Below, piece by piece: positions 20,170-31,556 of a stretch of 64,000 nucleotides of DNA. This DNA comes from Phytophthora colocasiae (lineage: Eukaryota; Oomycota; Peronosporomycetes; Peronosporales; Peronosporaceae), in the NCBI GenBank assembly GCA_018806915.1, contig JAGKQI010000047.1, positions 1,240,001 through 1,304,000 on the forward strand, written 5' to 3'. The notes below the pieces were generated by a model. It was not told where the DNA came from, searched no databases, and saw only the letters and a list, made by a program, of their open reading frames with translations. Both the position numbers and the translations under genes were made by a program. How positions within the stretch are numbered: position 1 is the first letter of the stretch; the number at the start of each line of letters is the position of its first letter.

Positions 20170-20858
20170 ATAAAACTATCTTTCGCTTTGGGATACAGAC
20201 CCGGATCGCAATTGGCCAGTCTGGCAGATCGATGATGTGCGGCTCAGCATCGGTTCCGAGACTTCCGAAGTCAGCGTGCAGTGGGACTGGCGTCCGGCTG
20301 AGAACGCGAAGCGCTATAGGACCTGGGAGCCAATCGATCGAATGTCTGAGACTCATGCCCAGGAAATCCAGCTTGCCATTCGTTTCAAGGCTAGCAGCTT
20401 CACCCACTTCTATCAATTCTGCAAGCAGGATGACTACGGCAAACGCATTATCGCGGCCAGTGACGATTACAGCTGCATTTTCAATGCACTGAACTTGGCA
20501 ACTCGTTTGATCGGAAGACCGACCCTATTTCCTCAGGACGTGGTGGATAAGTTTCTCGCTGATGAGCCCAAGGAGGGTCGTGATTTACGCACAGGCTGTA
20601 CATGGAAGACGTTCGCCAAGTTACTACCAAGATTGCGGAAGGCCAAGTGTTGACATTGTGGTCAACCTGCTCCGACAGAACAAGGTGCAGGGTGGTCGTC
20701 GTGGAGCTCGAGTTCTCCTAGAACTCCCTTTGGATGATGGATTGTACCTCGTTGGTGCCTACAACCGCAACTTCTATGGACACTGTGTCGTGCATCGTGA
20801 GGAGAATAACGACAGGGACCGCATGGTGATCGACAAGACAGCGACGGCAATATTTTGA
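20170..20858 (+). pseudogene. Chromo-like plus cysteine-peptidase-like fragment
   Basis: A forward frame open from at least 20176 has a chromodomain-like segment (VSVQWDWRPAE ... YRTWEPIDRM). It is followed by a stretch with ASDDYSCIFNALNLATRL and, after a one-base shift near 20640, GLYLVGAYNRNFYGHCVVHR. The Cys in DYSCIFNA and the His in YGHCVVHR could be the catalytic pair of a papain-like fold peptidase. This is inference; no family is confirmed. It lies between a MULE end and the 3' end of a Copia element and probably belongs to a mobile element. The frameshift suggests it is dead. Confidence 0.35.
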
Positions 20859-21026
20859 AAGTGTCTGTGGCCAAGTAGGAGTGGATTAACTTCTACTCAT
20901 TTGTGCGCCCGTTCCGCGTGTTCAAGTCTCGTGAATAGATGAGAGAACTGTCTAAGGTGGTTTTCGGTAGGTTTTACATCGAGGACAACAAATTGCATGC
21001 CTGCCATTCTATTGTTTATCCAATAC

Positions 21027-22827
21027 TTAGTTCTTAGTTGTAACTCTTAAGATCTCTCTCATTTTTTTGAAATGATGGTTTTGCAAGTGTTTTCGTAAAG
21101 ATATCCGCACAATTGTATTGTAGTACATAATAGTGAACTCCTTACGAGATACTTTCTCCTGGACGAAGAAGTATTTAATGTCGATGTGCTTACTGCGTCC
21201 ATGCAACTCGGGGTTATTGCATATTTTAATGCAACTTTGGTTGTCGTCTAGGATTAGTGTGGATTTCGTGCTTTCATAGCCAATTTCTCTAAGCAGCAGT
21301 TTGATGTAGATCAGCTCTTGCATACAGTAGCAAAGCGCAATGTACTCTGCCTCAGTCATTGAGAGAACGACTGTGTGGTGTCTACGCGATACCCAACTGA
21401 TGGGACTGTTGCAGAACATGGTGATGTATCCACTAATGCATCTCCGAGTGTCAGTGCACTGGGCGTAGTCCGAGTCTGTAAAAGCCATGAGATATTCATC
21501 TGACTGTAGAAGCTCTAAGTGTTCGGTTCCTTCTAGAGTAATGCCATAGTTGCGTGTACCGCTAAGGTAGTGTAGATCATGTCTGACTGCTCGCCAGTGC
21601 GGCTTGCCAGGGTTGGTCAGGTACTGGCTCACTTCTCTAATGAAATAGGCGAGATCGGGTCTAGTTCCAACAGCTTCACGGTATGGTTTGGCAGCCATTT
21701 CAGCCTTGTCGGCTTCGTTGTCAGGGCAATCAGCGGCACTCAGCTTCTGAGCAATAGGCACGCTTTTGGGGTGGCAATCTAGCATTAAGAACCGATCCAG
21801 AACTTTGGTAGCGTAGCTAGTCTGGTGGATAAAGATAGAGTGAGTGGCTCTGTTCCTCTCGATGGTCGAGCCAAGTAGGTAGGATACTCTTCCTAAATCG
21901 GTCATGTGGAACTTAGAGTGCAAGGTCGATTTCACCGTTGCAATGACTTGCTTGGACGGCGAGATGATCAACAAGTCATCGACGTAAACCGAGATGTAAC
22001 AGGGTGCGTTGAAAATCATTTTGTAAAACACGCAACGATCCTTGACTAGGCGACTGAATCCGAGTTCTTCAAGGTAGGTAGCAAAGGTGTGGTACATGTA
22101 CTAGACTCTTGGAGCCTGCTTGAGGTCGTAGAGGCACTTACCAAGTTTGCAAACAAGGTCTGGGTGATCTTTAGATTGAAAACCTTCGGGCTGCTCCATG
22201 AAGATCTCGACATCCAAGTCGCGGTTGAGAAAGGCAGTTTTACATCCATCTGCTCAATCTCGTAATCAAGGATTACCGCCAGAGTGAGCAATAGTTGGAG
22301 GACTTCAATACGCACAACCGGAGAAAAGATCTCTGTGTAGTCTTACCCGTGTTTCTGCTGGAATCTTTTGATGGCTTAAAACGAACGACGCTGCCAGTTT
22401 CATCACGCTTACGAACGAAGACCTATCGACACTGCAGGACCTTACGGTCGCGAGGGCGAGGGATTAGAGACCAGGCACGGTTCTCTATTAGCGAGTGATA
22501 CTCGGAGAGAGCCGCAGCATGCCAGTCAGATGCGTGATGAGAGCGCATGGCTGCTTTGCATGTGTTGGGTTCAGGGTCGGGGTCGTAGCGAGCTGCTATA
22601 AGTGCGATGACCGTGTCATGAGTAACCATCCCCTCCTCTAGATCGATAGGCTCGTTAAGCAGTAAAGCTTTTGAGTAGGTGGACGAGATCTCCACTTTCG
22701 GGCGCTTCTGCGTAGGAAGAACGGTGTCTTCGGACGCGGCCACTAAAGAGGCTTGATTGCGTTTGAGCAGAGCACTTAGAGGTGGTAGGAGTTCTTTTCG
22801 AACAGGTAGGGAACTGTTGACTGGCAC
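21027..22827 (-). pseudogene. Copia reverse transcriptase and RNase H
   Basis: The RT starts near 22560 (SHHASDWHAAALSEYHSLIENRAW), is broken between 22423 and 22100, and continues in the longest frame (22097-21027, 356 residues) with the catalytic motif VYVDDLLIIS, then RNase H (LMAFTDSDYAQCTDTRRC, SMTEAEYIALCYC, KHIDIKYFFVQEKV). Frames and stops make it non-functional. Confidence 0.85.
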
Positions 22828-23352
22828 GCTCGAGGAATGTCAGAGTAGGGAATGTGGGGTTAATTATCCAGTTTATGAAGGAGATGCAAGGTGCTGCGTT
22901 ACATGGGGCTGTAAATGATCCTGTTCTCCGTTTTACTGAGGAGTCGGTAGCCTTTTTTGTTTTGAGGCAAGCCGAGAAATATGCAGAGTTTGGCACGAGA
23001 ATCAAGTTTGTTGCGGTGTGCTGCTGGTGTCAAAGCAAAGCTGCGCAGCCAAACACTTTTACATACTGCAGGGAAGGCTTTCGTCCATGCCAGAGTTCAT
23101 AAGGTGTGACCCGGGTGGCAAGACTCTGCTTGGTATCACATTGATCAGATGAGCGACGTATTGGCAGCACTCCCCCCACAACTGGCGTGGTAAATCACCG
23201 TCAATGAGGAGAGCTCGGACACACTCAAGGATAGTGCGCGCCCGGCGTTCTGCTACTCCGTTCTGCTGTGGTGTATATGCGTTGGTGAATTGAGCATGGG
23301 TGCCATACTTATCGAAGATAAAGTCTGCCGAGCTTTTCGTACTCTTTACCAT
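22655..23352 (-). pseudogene. Copia integrase fragment
   Basis: Contains the integrase core segment FTNAYTPQQNGVAERRARTI, with the catalytic Glu, followed by the Copia-typical stretch on relocation of the host site (LPRQLWGECCQYVAHLIN). The remainder to 22655 is Ser/Lys-rich and broken. The first catalytic Asp region is not recognisable in one frame. Confidence 0.7.
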
Positions 23353-24149
23353 TGTCGCTCTGAAGCTGAGAAATTTCGGGGTCGTACTGATTCGGTTATT
23401 GAATGGAGCACGATGTGCTTTAGCAAAGATGCATGATGGACAAAAATACTTCTGGATGCCAGATGCCTGGAGAATGCTAGCTCAGGAGCTGCTTGGTCCT
23501 TAGACATTGTCTGTAGGAGACGAAAGGTAGGATGACCAAGTCGTTTGTGCCAAAGTAAAACAGTAGGGTCCATACCTGGTTGAGCCACTAAGGCTTGAGC
23601 GGGATTGTCGTCTGCAGTTGGCTCAGCCACGAGTGCCTTGGGCGGCATCGGTGGAGGCGCTTGAGCCTTGACTTGGAACAGATCCATGTCGGGGGATTGA
23701 TGGACGTGCATCTTGAAACCCTTTCCGACGAAGAAAGTGCATTGGTGCACCGAGTTGAACACTACGCGAATGCCGATCTTCAATAGCTGGGCAATAGACA
23801 TTAGGTTGAGCTGCATATCTGGGATGTATAGCACGTCGCGAAGTTCAAGTTCACGTTGCACACCAGTGGTGTCGGATACGTGGAAAACCACGTCACCAAT
23901 CCCGTGTATGGGCAGCAGCTGCTTGCCTCCAACCATGGTGGATCCGGCGTATGGGCGGATCTCCTTGAACCATGATTCTTGGTAGGTAGCATGGAGCGTA
24001 CAGCCAGAGTCCACAGTCCAGATAGGATCAAGAGGTGGGGTGGTGGTCGCTAAAAGGTCAATCGCTGGAGACACCGATGTAGTGAAAGCAATCAGACCGG
24101 ATTCGTGACCACGCGAGTTGGGCTGGCGCTGGAGTTCCTGAAAGCTCAC
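23346..24149 (-). pseudogene. Copia protease and GAG-pre-integrase
   Basis: 267 residues. Aspartic protease active-site motif TVDSGCTLHAT at about residue 45, the Copia protease signature GIGDVVFHV, and the GAG-pre-integrase motif LLWHKRLGHPTFRLL near residue 200. The frame is lost shortly after into a scrambled tail before the integrase core. Confidence 0.8.
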
Positions 24150-24387
24150 CGGGTTGCCAAAGCGATCGTAGATGTGAGGGCCTTGTAGCCATTGTCCGCA
24201 TGTGGTGGACCAGGGCGCTGGCGATCCTCTTGGCGATTCTGCCGATGGTGCTTCGCCGGGAAGGTGTTGGCATCGTCACGCGGTTTGCGATCAATGATGG
24301 CAAAGTTGGCAGGTAGGACTGTGCCTTCCTTCACCGTTCCCGTCCGCAGATGCTTCTGCAGCACACGGCAGTCGCGTCAGGGTGGAC

Positions 24388-25372
24388 TCAGGGCTCCCTT
24401 TCGCGATAACGTACTTGCGCTTGGCAGCACCTTCCGCTCGATGTTGTTCTTGAAGTCGGTGTACGGGATAAATTTCTTGCTTCCCTTCCTGATCGCGAGG
24501 TCCGGCTTCCATGGCGTGGTAGAGGTAGAGAGACTTTCATGACGATTCCAGTCGCCTCAGCCGCACCCTTGAGCGCACGCTCGAACTCGAGGAAGCAGCC
24601 CATGAGGTCGGTGCCCTCCTCGTACTTGATCGTCATCAGATAATGATTGATATAGTAGGATCTCCGTGAGCAGTGGAACCTTCGTAGCGGTCACGCAGCT
24701 TCTGGTAAATGGCAAACGCGGACGCGCACCCCTCGACGAGGAGCACGTGGGCGTCATCAATCGTATCGATCAGGAACGATCTAGTTTTGCGCTCCATGCG
24801 GCGTCTTTGGTGCGAGCTCGGTATGCGAGCTGCACGATTCTTGGCCGCTCGGTGCTTAGCACGAAACTTCTTGGCCTGTGCGCGGAGCATTGCTCGGCGT
24901 CTTTCCCTGTCCCGCTTTGTGTCAGCAAAGGACTTGATGGGAGGGGGCTTGGCCGCGGCCTTCGGTGGGGCCGCCTTACCTTGAGGCAGTACCTCAGAGG
25001 AGTTGCCGGAGGAAGAATCCGAGGCAGCATCCGATGACGAAGCAGGAGTCTTGGGTTGAGCAGTGGGGTCGAGCGAGTCGACGTCCTCCTCACTACCCGG
25101 AGGCAGAGTGCCTGTGTCGGAGAGCTGTTGTTCAAACGGCGTGGGCGAGGGCGACCGGGGGACCTTGGGACCTTGGGTGGGCGGGCGTCGAGGGCTTCGT
25201 CGTCCGAGGAGTCAGGAGAAGGCTCGGAGTCGCCGTCGTAGTCTTCTTGATCGATGAAGCCGAGGAGTACACGACCGTCGAGAGCCGCTCGGACGCGGAC
25301 GTTCCACACGGAGAAGTTGGACCCGTTCAGCCTTGGAAAGTCGTTGGGCTCTTCCCAACGTGGAGCTCATAA
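24388..25372 (-). pseudogene. Copia Gag
   Basis: Begins with the typical start of oomycete Copia Gag proteins (VWNVRVRAALDGRVLLGFID), then an acidic and Pro-rich region, a UBN2-like region (SFLIDTIDDAHVLLVEG, YQKLRDRYEGS) and a Gag core that is split into three frames (25309-24770, 24890-24636, 24636-24388). Confidence 0.7.
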
Positions 25373-25654
25373 CCTGTCGTGGCATGACAACTTCTTGGGA
25401 GCGAGGGGGCACTACAGAGACGATCTGCAGACTTGAGAAGTAGAAGCAAAGAAGCAAAGTGATATTGAGAGAGTAAAGAGTGAGAGCACGACCTGCCAGC
25501 CACTCATGTAGTAAGTGTCTAGAAACTAACGTGATTAACCTTTACAGAATAGTCACTTAAGAGAGATGTGAGCTGTTACTTCACAGATTTTAAAAAGGGT
25601 TAATCCTTGAAGATGTTTAGTGTTGTCCACACCACAATATGTGTGGTACACACA
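25373..25654. other. Kinase promoter region and Copia 5' remnant
   Basis: No gene. It contains the likely 5' flank of the Copia element and the promoter of the downstream kinase. Confidence 0.3.
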
Positions 25655-28220
25655 ATGGGTCATTTTCGAGAGAAGGTTGAAAGCTCAACTGCCCTTTGGA
25701 CGGGTAAGTGACCTCTTGGGGCCTCTTCCGATGCCTGCGGGAGCGTCTGTCGACCGTCGAAGTAGCTCTGTTTCTGATACAGACGCCAAGTTATTGATAT
25801 TGACCGCTTTGAGCTCCAAAAGCGCTCTGGAAGTTGAGATATCTAGCGATAACCAAGACATTTTAGACGCAGAGGACTACATCACCGGCGCTTCCCGTGG
25901 GGGATACGCAGGCAGCATCATCAGTAGTGAAGGCAGTAGCGACAGCAGTGAAGATGAAGACGGCATCAATTCGCTGGATGTGACGCAGTATTCTGCTGCA
26001 GAACTTCAGGAACAAATCGGACAGCAATTCGTGGAAGGTATTAACCCTTACGTGGAACAACATCAAGGAGACGAGGAGGAGTTTTATATCGAGGATTCGT
26101 CGTCTGATGAAGAAGATGGCAACAATCAGGAGAAAACGATTGCAGAAAAGGAGAAGGAACTAACAGAATGGGAAAATCCGTCCTATTTGGTGAAAGATTT
26201 GGACACGGGGGAAAGCTACAAGGTGGAAGAGATCGACCAGCAATTCACACTCGTCACTTTAGACTCAATGGCTGCTCAACATGAACACAAGTACGTAGAG
26301 AATTTATTCTTTTTTACTACTTTTTTTTTACCAATTTGTATGATATTCTTTAGGGAAGAACAACAGGGAGAGGAAGTGACCGAGTCCACTTCGTCGTACT
26401 TATTGTCTCTGTATACGGCAGATGAAACTGCGGATATTGAGATCGAAGATGATTTACCAGGAGATGCAGAAGAAATTCCTACAGTCAACTCGATGCGAGC
26501 TCGCAGTTCCAACATGTCGGCAATCTATGCGCCAAGTGACGAGCTGCCGACAGGTCCGCCCGTCAAGTGCAATTTCTCTGGATGCTCGGAGATGCATCAG
26601 CGGGTTTCTGGATATTGTGCAGACCATGAGATGATCGCTAGGGAGGAAGAGGATTCCCGTGCACAGGCGTTGTATCTGATCCCCAGTGGTGCTCGAGCGG
26701 AGTTTATCAAGATCGGAAGCCACGGGTTTGCGTACGATGCGTCTAACCGACTGTACACTGTGTACGCCATCGAGATGCGCTGTGTGCAGTCAGGAGCGAC
26801 GTGGGTAATTTACCGTCGATACCAGCAATTTAAGGAATTGAACGACCGCTTACGTCCGATGGGAGTCCGTGTGCCGTTGTTGCCACCGAAGAAGCTCCTG
26901 GGATCATTTGAGCCGGATTTTATCGCCAAACGACAGAGTGAACTATCCGATTGGCTCCGCTGTCTTTTAAACTACGACCGCGTGGACCAATCCGCTAAAA
27001 ATCCTCATTTGGTGGACGAGGTGCGTAAATTCCTGACCAGTAAAGCCGATCAGCCCCCACTACTGCTGGATAGATTACCACTGAAGCGCTCGAGGTTCTT
27101 TGGAGCTTCTCTGGCTGACGATGGAGATGACGAAACGACCAGATTGTCTGCTAATAATCAGAACGTGACGTTGCAAGATTTTAGGATGATTCAGGTGATC
27201 GGCCGTGGGTCATTCGGTAAGGTCGTGCTGGTGGGCCACAAGACGACGAAGAAGCTGTACGCCATGAAGATTTTATCCAAGGAGAATATCGTGAAGCGTA
27301 AGCAGGTGGAGCACACTCGGACAGAGAGACGTGTGCTTGGTTGTACTCGCCACCCGTTTATCGTCGGTCTTCACTACGCTTTCCAGACAGCTCAGAGATT
27401 GTATTTTGTCTTGGATTATTGTCCCGGGGGCGAGTTATTTTACCATTTATCACGGATGAAGAAGCTGCCGGAGCACATGGCGTGCTTCTACGCTGCTGAA
27501 ATCACGTTAGCACTGGAGCACCTACATGGTCTCGGGGTGGTGTATCGAGATCTCAAGCCTGAGAATATTTTACTTACCAAGGATGGACATATCAAGTTGG
27601 CTGACTTCGGCCTAGCGAAGGAAGGAATCCGTGACGGCGTCAACGGTACCAACTCACTGTGTGGTACACCTGAGTACTTACCTCCAGAGATCCTCGATCG
27701 TTTGGGCCATGGCACAGCAGTGGACTGGTGGAATTTGGGAATGGTACTGTACGAGATGCTCACGGGTTTGCCGCCATGGTACACGAATGACCGTAAGAAG
27801 CTGTTCGAGCGACTTCGCTCTGCCCGATTGCACTTCCCGCCGTACGTTTCGCGTCGAGCCGAAGCACTTATCCGTCAGTTGTTGAACCGCAATCCGGCGG
27901 AACGTTTGGGCTCGAAAGGAGCTCATCAAGTGAAGAACCACCTCTTCTTCGAGAATATTGACTGGGCTAAGTTAATGAAGAAGCAAGTGACACCTGCGTT
28001 TCGCCCATGCCACTCTGCGATGAATGATGGAGAAGCTCCGCTTAATTTCGAGGCGGAATTTACGCGTTTGCCACTACCGAGCGCAGAAAACGCAGCTGGA
28101 AGTCCACCTGGTCGCGGGTTGAGCACATTGGGCGTCCGACGAGACTCGGACACGTTTAAGGACTTTACGTATGAGAGTCCGGGATATCTGGAATCGGTGG
28201 AGAAGAAAGAGGAAGCGTAA
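25655..28220 (+). CDS. PX-domain AGC protein kinase (SGK3-like)
   Basis: Best splice model: exons 25655-25703, 25783-26290 and 26354-28220, 807 residues. Intron 1 has donor GTAAGT and acceptor ATACAG. Intron 2 (63 nt) is a multiple of three without stops, so an unspliced reading would add a false hydrophobic segment. N-terminal 300 residues are acidic and low-complexity. A PX phosphoinositide-binding domain follows at about 300-418 (YTVYAIEM, WVIYRRYQQFKEL). The kinase domain is at about 462-722: GRGSFGKV, AMKILSK, YRDLKPEN, ADFGLAKEG, and LCGTPEYLPPE with a Ser where AGC kinases often have the activation-loop Thr/Ser site. A hydrophobic motif FKDFTYES lies near 787. PX plus AGC kinase is the SGK3/CISK layout, suggesting endosomal PI3P-linked signalling. 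The start Met is inferred. Confidence 0.85.
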
Positions 28221-28261
28221 GAAGAGAAGTTTATATAAAATTGAAGAGTGTTTACTTCGTT

Positions 28262-29140
28262 AAAACATGTTTGAAGCACGATCGTCCGTTGCAGAGCTCG
28301 ATCCAGCAAGAGAGTCTCCACCGTTTCAGTTAGCGCCGTGAGTTTTTTTATTCACCAAAAAGGTGATCAGCGGGCGTCTTCTTTGAGTTTGGGATCCAAA
28401 AAGTGAGGCGTGATCACGTAGCAAGTAGACAGACGCGTACAAAACCCATTGCCTTCCACATCCACGCGCTCTGAACTCCAGTCTTCAGGTTGGATCAACA
28501 CATAATTCTGCTCTAGAAAATAGACACCACTTATCCTGTCGTTGGCGAAATCCAAATGGTTCAGTGTACGCATCCCACATCCGATCATCTTCGACATGTC
28601 GATGGGTAATCTGCTGTGAGTAGGCTGTGGCTGACATACTGGTTTTCAAGTCATTCATCTCGAGCCCAAAACTCTCGGTAATTTCGTTCGCTGCGATATC
28701 TTGAAATCGCTGGCCTCTGTAGTTGTGCCAGTTTTCCCACCATGCAGCTCCAGTCGTTCGCATATCGAAGGGCGTTGTTCTTTTGTCGTAAAAATCCGTT
28801 GTTCTGCGCCTTTCATGCTGATCCCCTTATCAAGCATGGGGCTGTGTGTCACCAAATTCATAGGAACTGGTCGATCGGCCTCGAAAGCGATCCAACTTGC
28901 TGTAACAAGTCTTCTCAATCCCAAGTGTTTTCAATCCAGCCGAAAGTTCTTTAAAGACCAACGAGGTCATTCGTTCAATGTATCCAGCTGGAATGTTGGA
29001 ATATCTACCCGTCGGGTCTGCTTCGTAGTTTGGGGTTCTGCCATGAACGGTCCTTGCCGCTTATCGATCAACTTCTTAAAGCTCTTGACGAGCTGCTTCT
29101 CCTTCTCGTACTACTCCCATTCCGGCCACTTCCAGAGCGT
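28262..29140 (-). pseudogene. M96 mating-specific / START-like family relic
   Basis: Leftward segments in different frames resemble the oomycete M96/START-like family: MRTTGAAWWENWHNYRGQRF, HRHVEDDRMWDAYTEPF, RISGVYFLEQNYVLIQPEDW, CYVITPHFLDPKLKEDAR, then LLLDRALQR near 28300 as a C-terminal piece. Frames change at about 28760, 28590 and 28370, with stops between. It converges with the kinase gene, whose stop is 40 bp away. The family name rests on remembered motif patterns only. Confidence 0.4.
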
Positions 29141-29266
29141 TGAATGACACCAGTTCTGTACCAAAGTCTACTATTTCGTTGTTCATTCCACTCAGAAGCT
29201 CTCCGCCTCCCAGACGCGACAGAGACGAATCGGAAGGGATTCTTCGTTTCATCGGTGAAGGGGTGT

Positions 29267-29511
29267 TGTAACGGAGTTATTAACTCCGTTTACGACCTCA
29301 CTGAGGTCATTGAGGTTTACTCCAATGATAATGACCTCAGCAAGGTCGAGTTGATATGCATAAACTAGTTTACTTGCTACTTGAGGTAGCTCAGGTTTAC
29401 TCCTTTTTGACTGGCTGCAACAGAGCAGCAGTAGTAGGAAAAAGCAAGTAAATATCAATACACTTTTCAATTTACCTTTCAAGGATAACAGCTTCCTCTC
29501 GCTACATCACA
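29267..29511 (+). repeat. Left LTR of gag-only element
   Basis: 245 bp, starts TGTAACGGAG and ends CTACATCACA. Near its start are two perfect short hairpins (AACGGAGTTA...TAACTCCGTT, then GACCTCA...TGAGGTC). Confidence 0.95.
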
Positions 29512-29663
29512 TAGTAGCACTTGTCGTTGTCAAGTCCTCGACGTCCATCGAGCCGCCGAGTCCATGTTCCAGTTGAAGCCATCGAGCAACCATCAAGTCA
29601 CCTTCGAGTAACCTTCAAGTCACCTTCGAGTAACCTACACACCTTTTTTCCTACCCCACGACC

Positions 29664-30418
29664 ATGGAGGCCAACCAAGTTCCCCAAACTTTCGGAGAAA
29701 TGCTACAATACTTCGCACAGCAGCAAGAACAATTCCACGCTCGCATGAATGAGCAGATTGCTGCTCAAGCAGCACGAATGGAAACGTTGACCAGCAAGCC
29801 ACCGGCTGCACGGAAGGCGGAGCCTCCCAAGTACCATGGAAGCCTCAATGAGGACCTAGAGCTCTGGTTTTTTACCATTGAGCAGTACTATGCCGACTAC
29901 CACCCCCTAATGGTGGAGAACTCGGCTGCGTTCGTCACTATGGTGTCGTGCTACTTAGCACCGACACCGATGAACTGGTACAGGCAGTTCGTGGCAGACT
30001 GTGACCGTAATCAGGTTGTCCGCACGTGGGATACCTTCAAGATTGCCATGCGGAAACGTTTTTACCCCCCGATCACGAGTATTCTCTTCGTGAGAAGTTG
30101 TGTAAGATTACGCAACTCGGATCACTTCATGATTACGTGAGCGAATTCCAAGATGTGCTGATTCAGTGCAAAGTACCAATCTCTCCTCTAGAACTACGGT
30201 TCTACTTTCAGCAAGGTCTGCGGTCTGAGACCGTTCACCACCTCCGCGAACACCACCCAGCAACCCTGGACGAGACCATCGAGCTCTCCCTCCGATTTGA
30301 CCACGGAGTCAAGGGTGGGAGCACTCCCAGTGCAACCGCCGAATGGATGGAACGGGCGACCTGTCACAAGTGCAAGAAGGTCGGCCACATCGCACCCCAC
30401 TGTCCATCGACCAAGTAG
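29664..30418 (+). CDS. gag: Gag of gag-only element, one shift at a C run
   Basis: ATG at 29664. Capsid-like region (EPPKYHGSLNEDLELWFFTIEQYYADY, WDTFKIAMRKRFYPP), then at 30063-30070 the run TACCCCCCG puts the frame out by one: the downstream frame from about 30026 continues it (EYSLREKLCKITQLGSL) to the CCHC knuckle CHKCKKVGHIAPHC and stops at 30418. A one-base deletion in the C run is the simplest cause. The run also forms C CCC CCG, a possible -1 slippery site, so slippage cannot be excluded. The C-terminal half stays open to the end. Confidence 0.75.
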
Positions 30419-30440
30419 GCCGCTCTTTGAAGCGGGGTCG

Positions 30441-30685
30441 TGTAACGGAGTTATTAACTCCGTTTACGACCTCACTGAGGTCATTGAGGTTTACTCCAAT
30501 GATAATGACCTCAGCAAGGTCGAGTTGATATGCATAAACTAGTTTACTTGCTACTTGAGGTAGCTCAGGTTTACTCCTTTTTGACTGGCTGCAACAGAGC
30601 AGCAGTAGTAGGAAAAAGCAAGTAAATATCAATACACTTTTCAATTTACCTTTCAAGGATAACAGCTTCCTCTCGCTACATCACA
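30441..30685 (+). repeat. Right LTR of gag-only element
   Basis: 245 bp, no difference from the left LTR seen. Followed by GGTGT (30686-30690). Confidence 0.95.
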
Positions 30686-30690
30686 GGTGT

Positions 30691-31556
30691 ACAGTGATTG
30701 GCAACGCGAAATCTGTCTCTACGCTGCTCAAGTCTCCGATATCCTCATCTGATATCCCCCACTGCAACTCAGGACCAAAGGATGAGAGAAAATCGGGCAC
30801 TTGGAGCGCTGTTAAAGCGTGCGAGGCCTCCTCCAGCAGCGCCAACGTAGTCTTTATAGTGCATTGTATACACCGTCGTACGCGTCGTAGCCGTTCAGGT
30901 AGCCCGTCGTAATGGTAATGTTGAACGCAGGCATCTTCTTCACACACGATTTATCCATCTTTTTCAGGTTCCCGCCGTTCTTAGTGTACGATATACAAGT
31001 ACTTCCATTCAGGACTTTCGAGATCACCAGGAATTAACAGTCTCGACAGGATCGTACATGACCGGCGTGTTCGAACGTGATGAGCTCCTTGTTGTCGCCT
31101 TTGAGAGCACCCAGCAGAAGCTCTGCGTACTTGTGTGTCGTCTGTCCATCAAGCTTACTTAATGGTCCCTGCCAATCCTTTCTTCTTAAACCGGCGAGAA
31201 ATCTCTTCATCTTCCTGGCACATCGACAGAAATCTATCGCCAACTTCGCCAAAATTTGAGTCCCAGTTGGAATCGTACGGGAAATCAGTAGTCTGTGCGC
31301 CCATCGACACCATATTACCGTCTAAAACGTATCCAGTGACTTCAGGCGGGTCTAAGTGGATCAAACGTTTTCCCAACATGGTGCCGTAGCTCACTCCGTC
31401 CGTAAACAATAGTGTCTTCTCCATTCCCATGAAACTTGCCACATCCTTTGCAGCGCTCGTCGTGGAAAATGACGTCATGTCTCCGTACTTGGAAGCAAAT
31501 TCCTGCGCACATTTACCAACGTTTGATGCTTCGACATCGGGCTCCAAAGAGAAGAA
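30691..31556 (-). pseudogene. S33-family serine peptidase (alpha/beta hydrolase) relic
   Basis: Leftward frame 31547-31155 contains the nucleophile elbow DGVSYGTMLGKRLIHLDP and VTGYVLDGN, which match the TAP-like S33 peptidases abundant in oomycetes. Further pieces (31252-31034 and 30947-30681) continue it with changes of frame; the catalytic Asp/His region is present only in part (ELITFEHAGH). When the gag-only LTR element and one target copy are removed, the frame ending ALPITVH reads on for about 60 codons into 29261-29080, so the transposon entered this gene. Degradation before and after insertion cannot be separated from one copy. Confidence 0.6.

Larger units (their letters stand above)
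21027..25372 (-). mobile_element. Decayed Ty1/Copia retrotransposon
   Basis: Domain order along the minus strand is Gag, protease, GAG-pre-integrase, integrase, RT, RNase H, which is the Copia order. All parts are interrupted by stops and shifts. I compared the sequence beyond both ends (20860-21030 and 25440-25600) and found no convincing LTR pair, so at least one LTR is lost or too diverged to see by eye. Confidence 0.85.
29267..30685 (+). mobile_element. Gag-only LTR element (TR-GAG-like), very recent
   Basis: Two 245-bp LTRs (29267-29511 and 30441-30685) are identical by my reading and start TGT / end ACA. A perfect 5-bp duplication GGTGT flanks the element (29262-29266 and 30686-30690). 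The 929-bp interior carries only a gag with a CCHC zinc knuckle and no protease, RT or integrase. This is the layout described in plants as TR-GAG. It must be moved by enzymes of another element. Its LTR tips resemble those of the Gypsy element here (TGTAACGG.GTTA). It lies inside an S33 peptidase relic. Confidence 0.9.

Noticed and set aside
20880..25600. LTRs of the Copia element
   Set aside because: Compared sequence beyond both ends by eye and found no matching pair.
26291..26353. Membrane-like segment inside the kinase frame
   Set aside because: It has GTACGT and TTTAG ends, is 63 nt long and splices cleanly; better read as an intron.
29268..29482. Leftward frame with a hydrophobic leader (FTCFFLLLLLCC) in each 245-bp LTR
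   Set aside because: It lies within the LTR, is duplicated exactly in both, and shows no conserved domain; treated as a chance frame.
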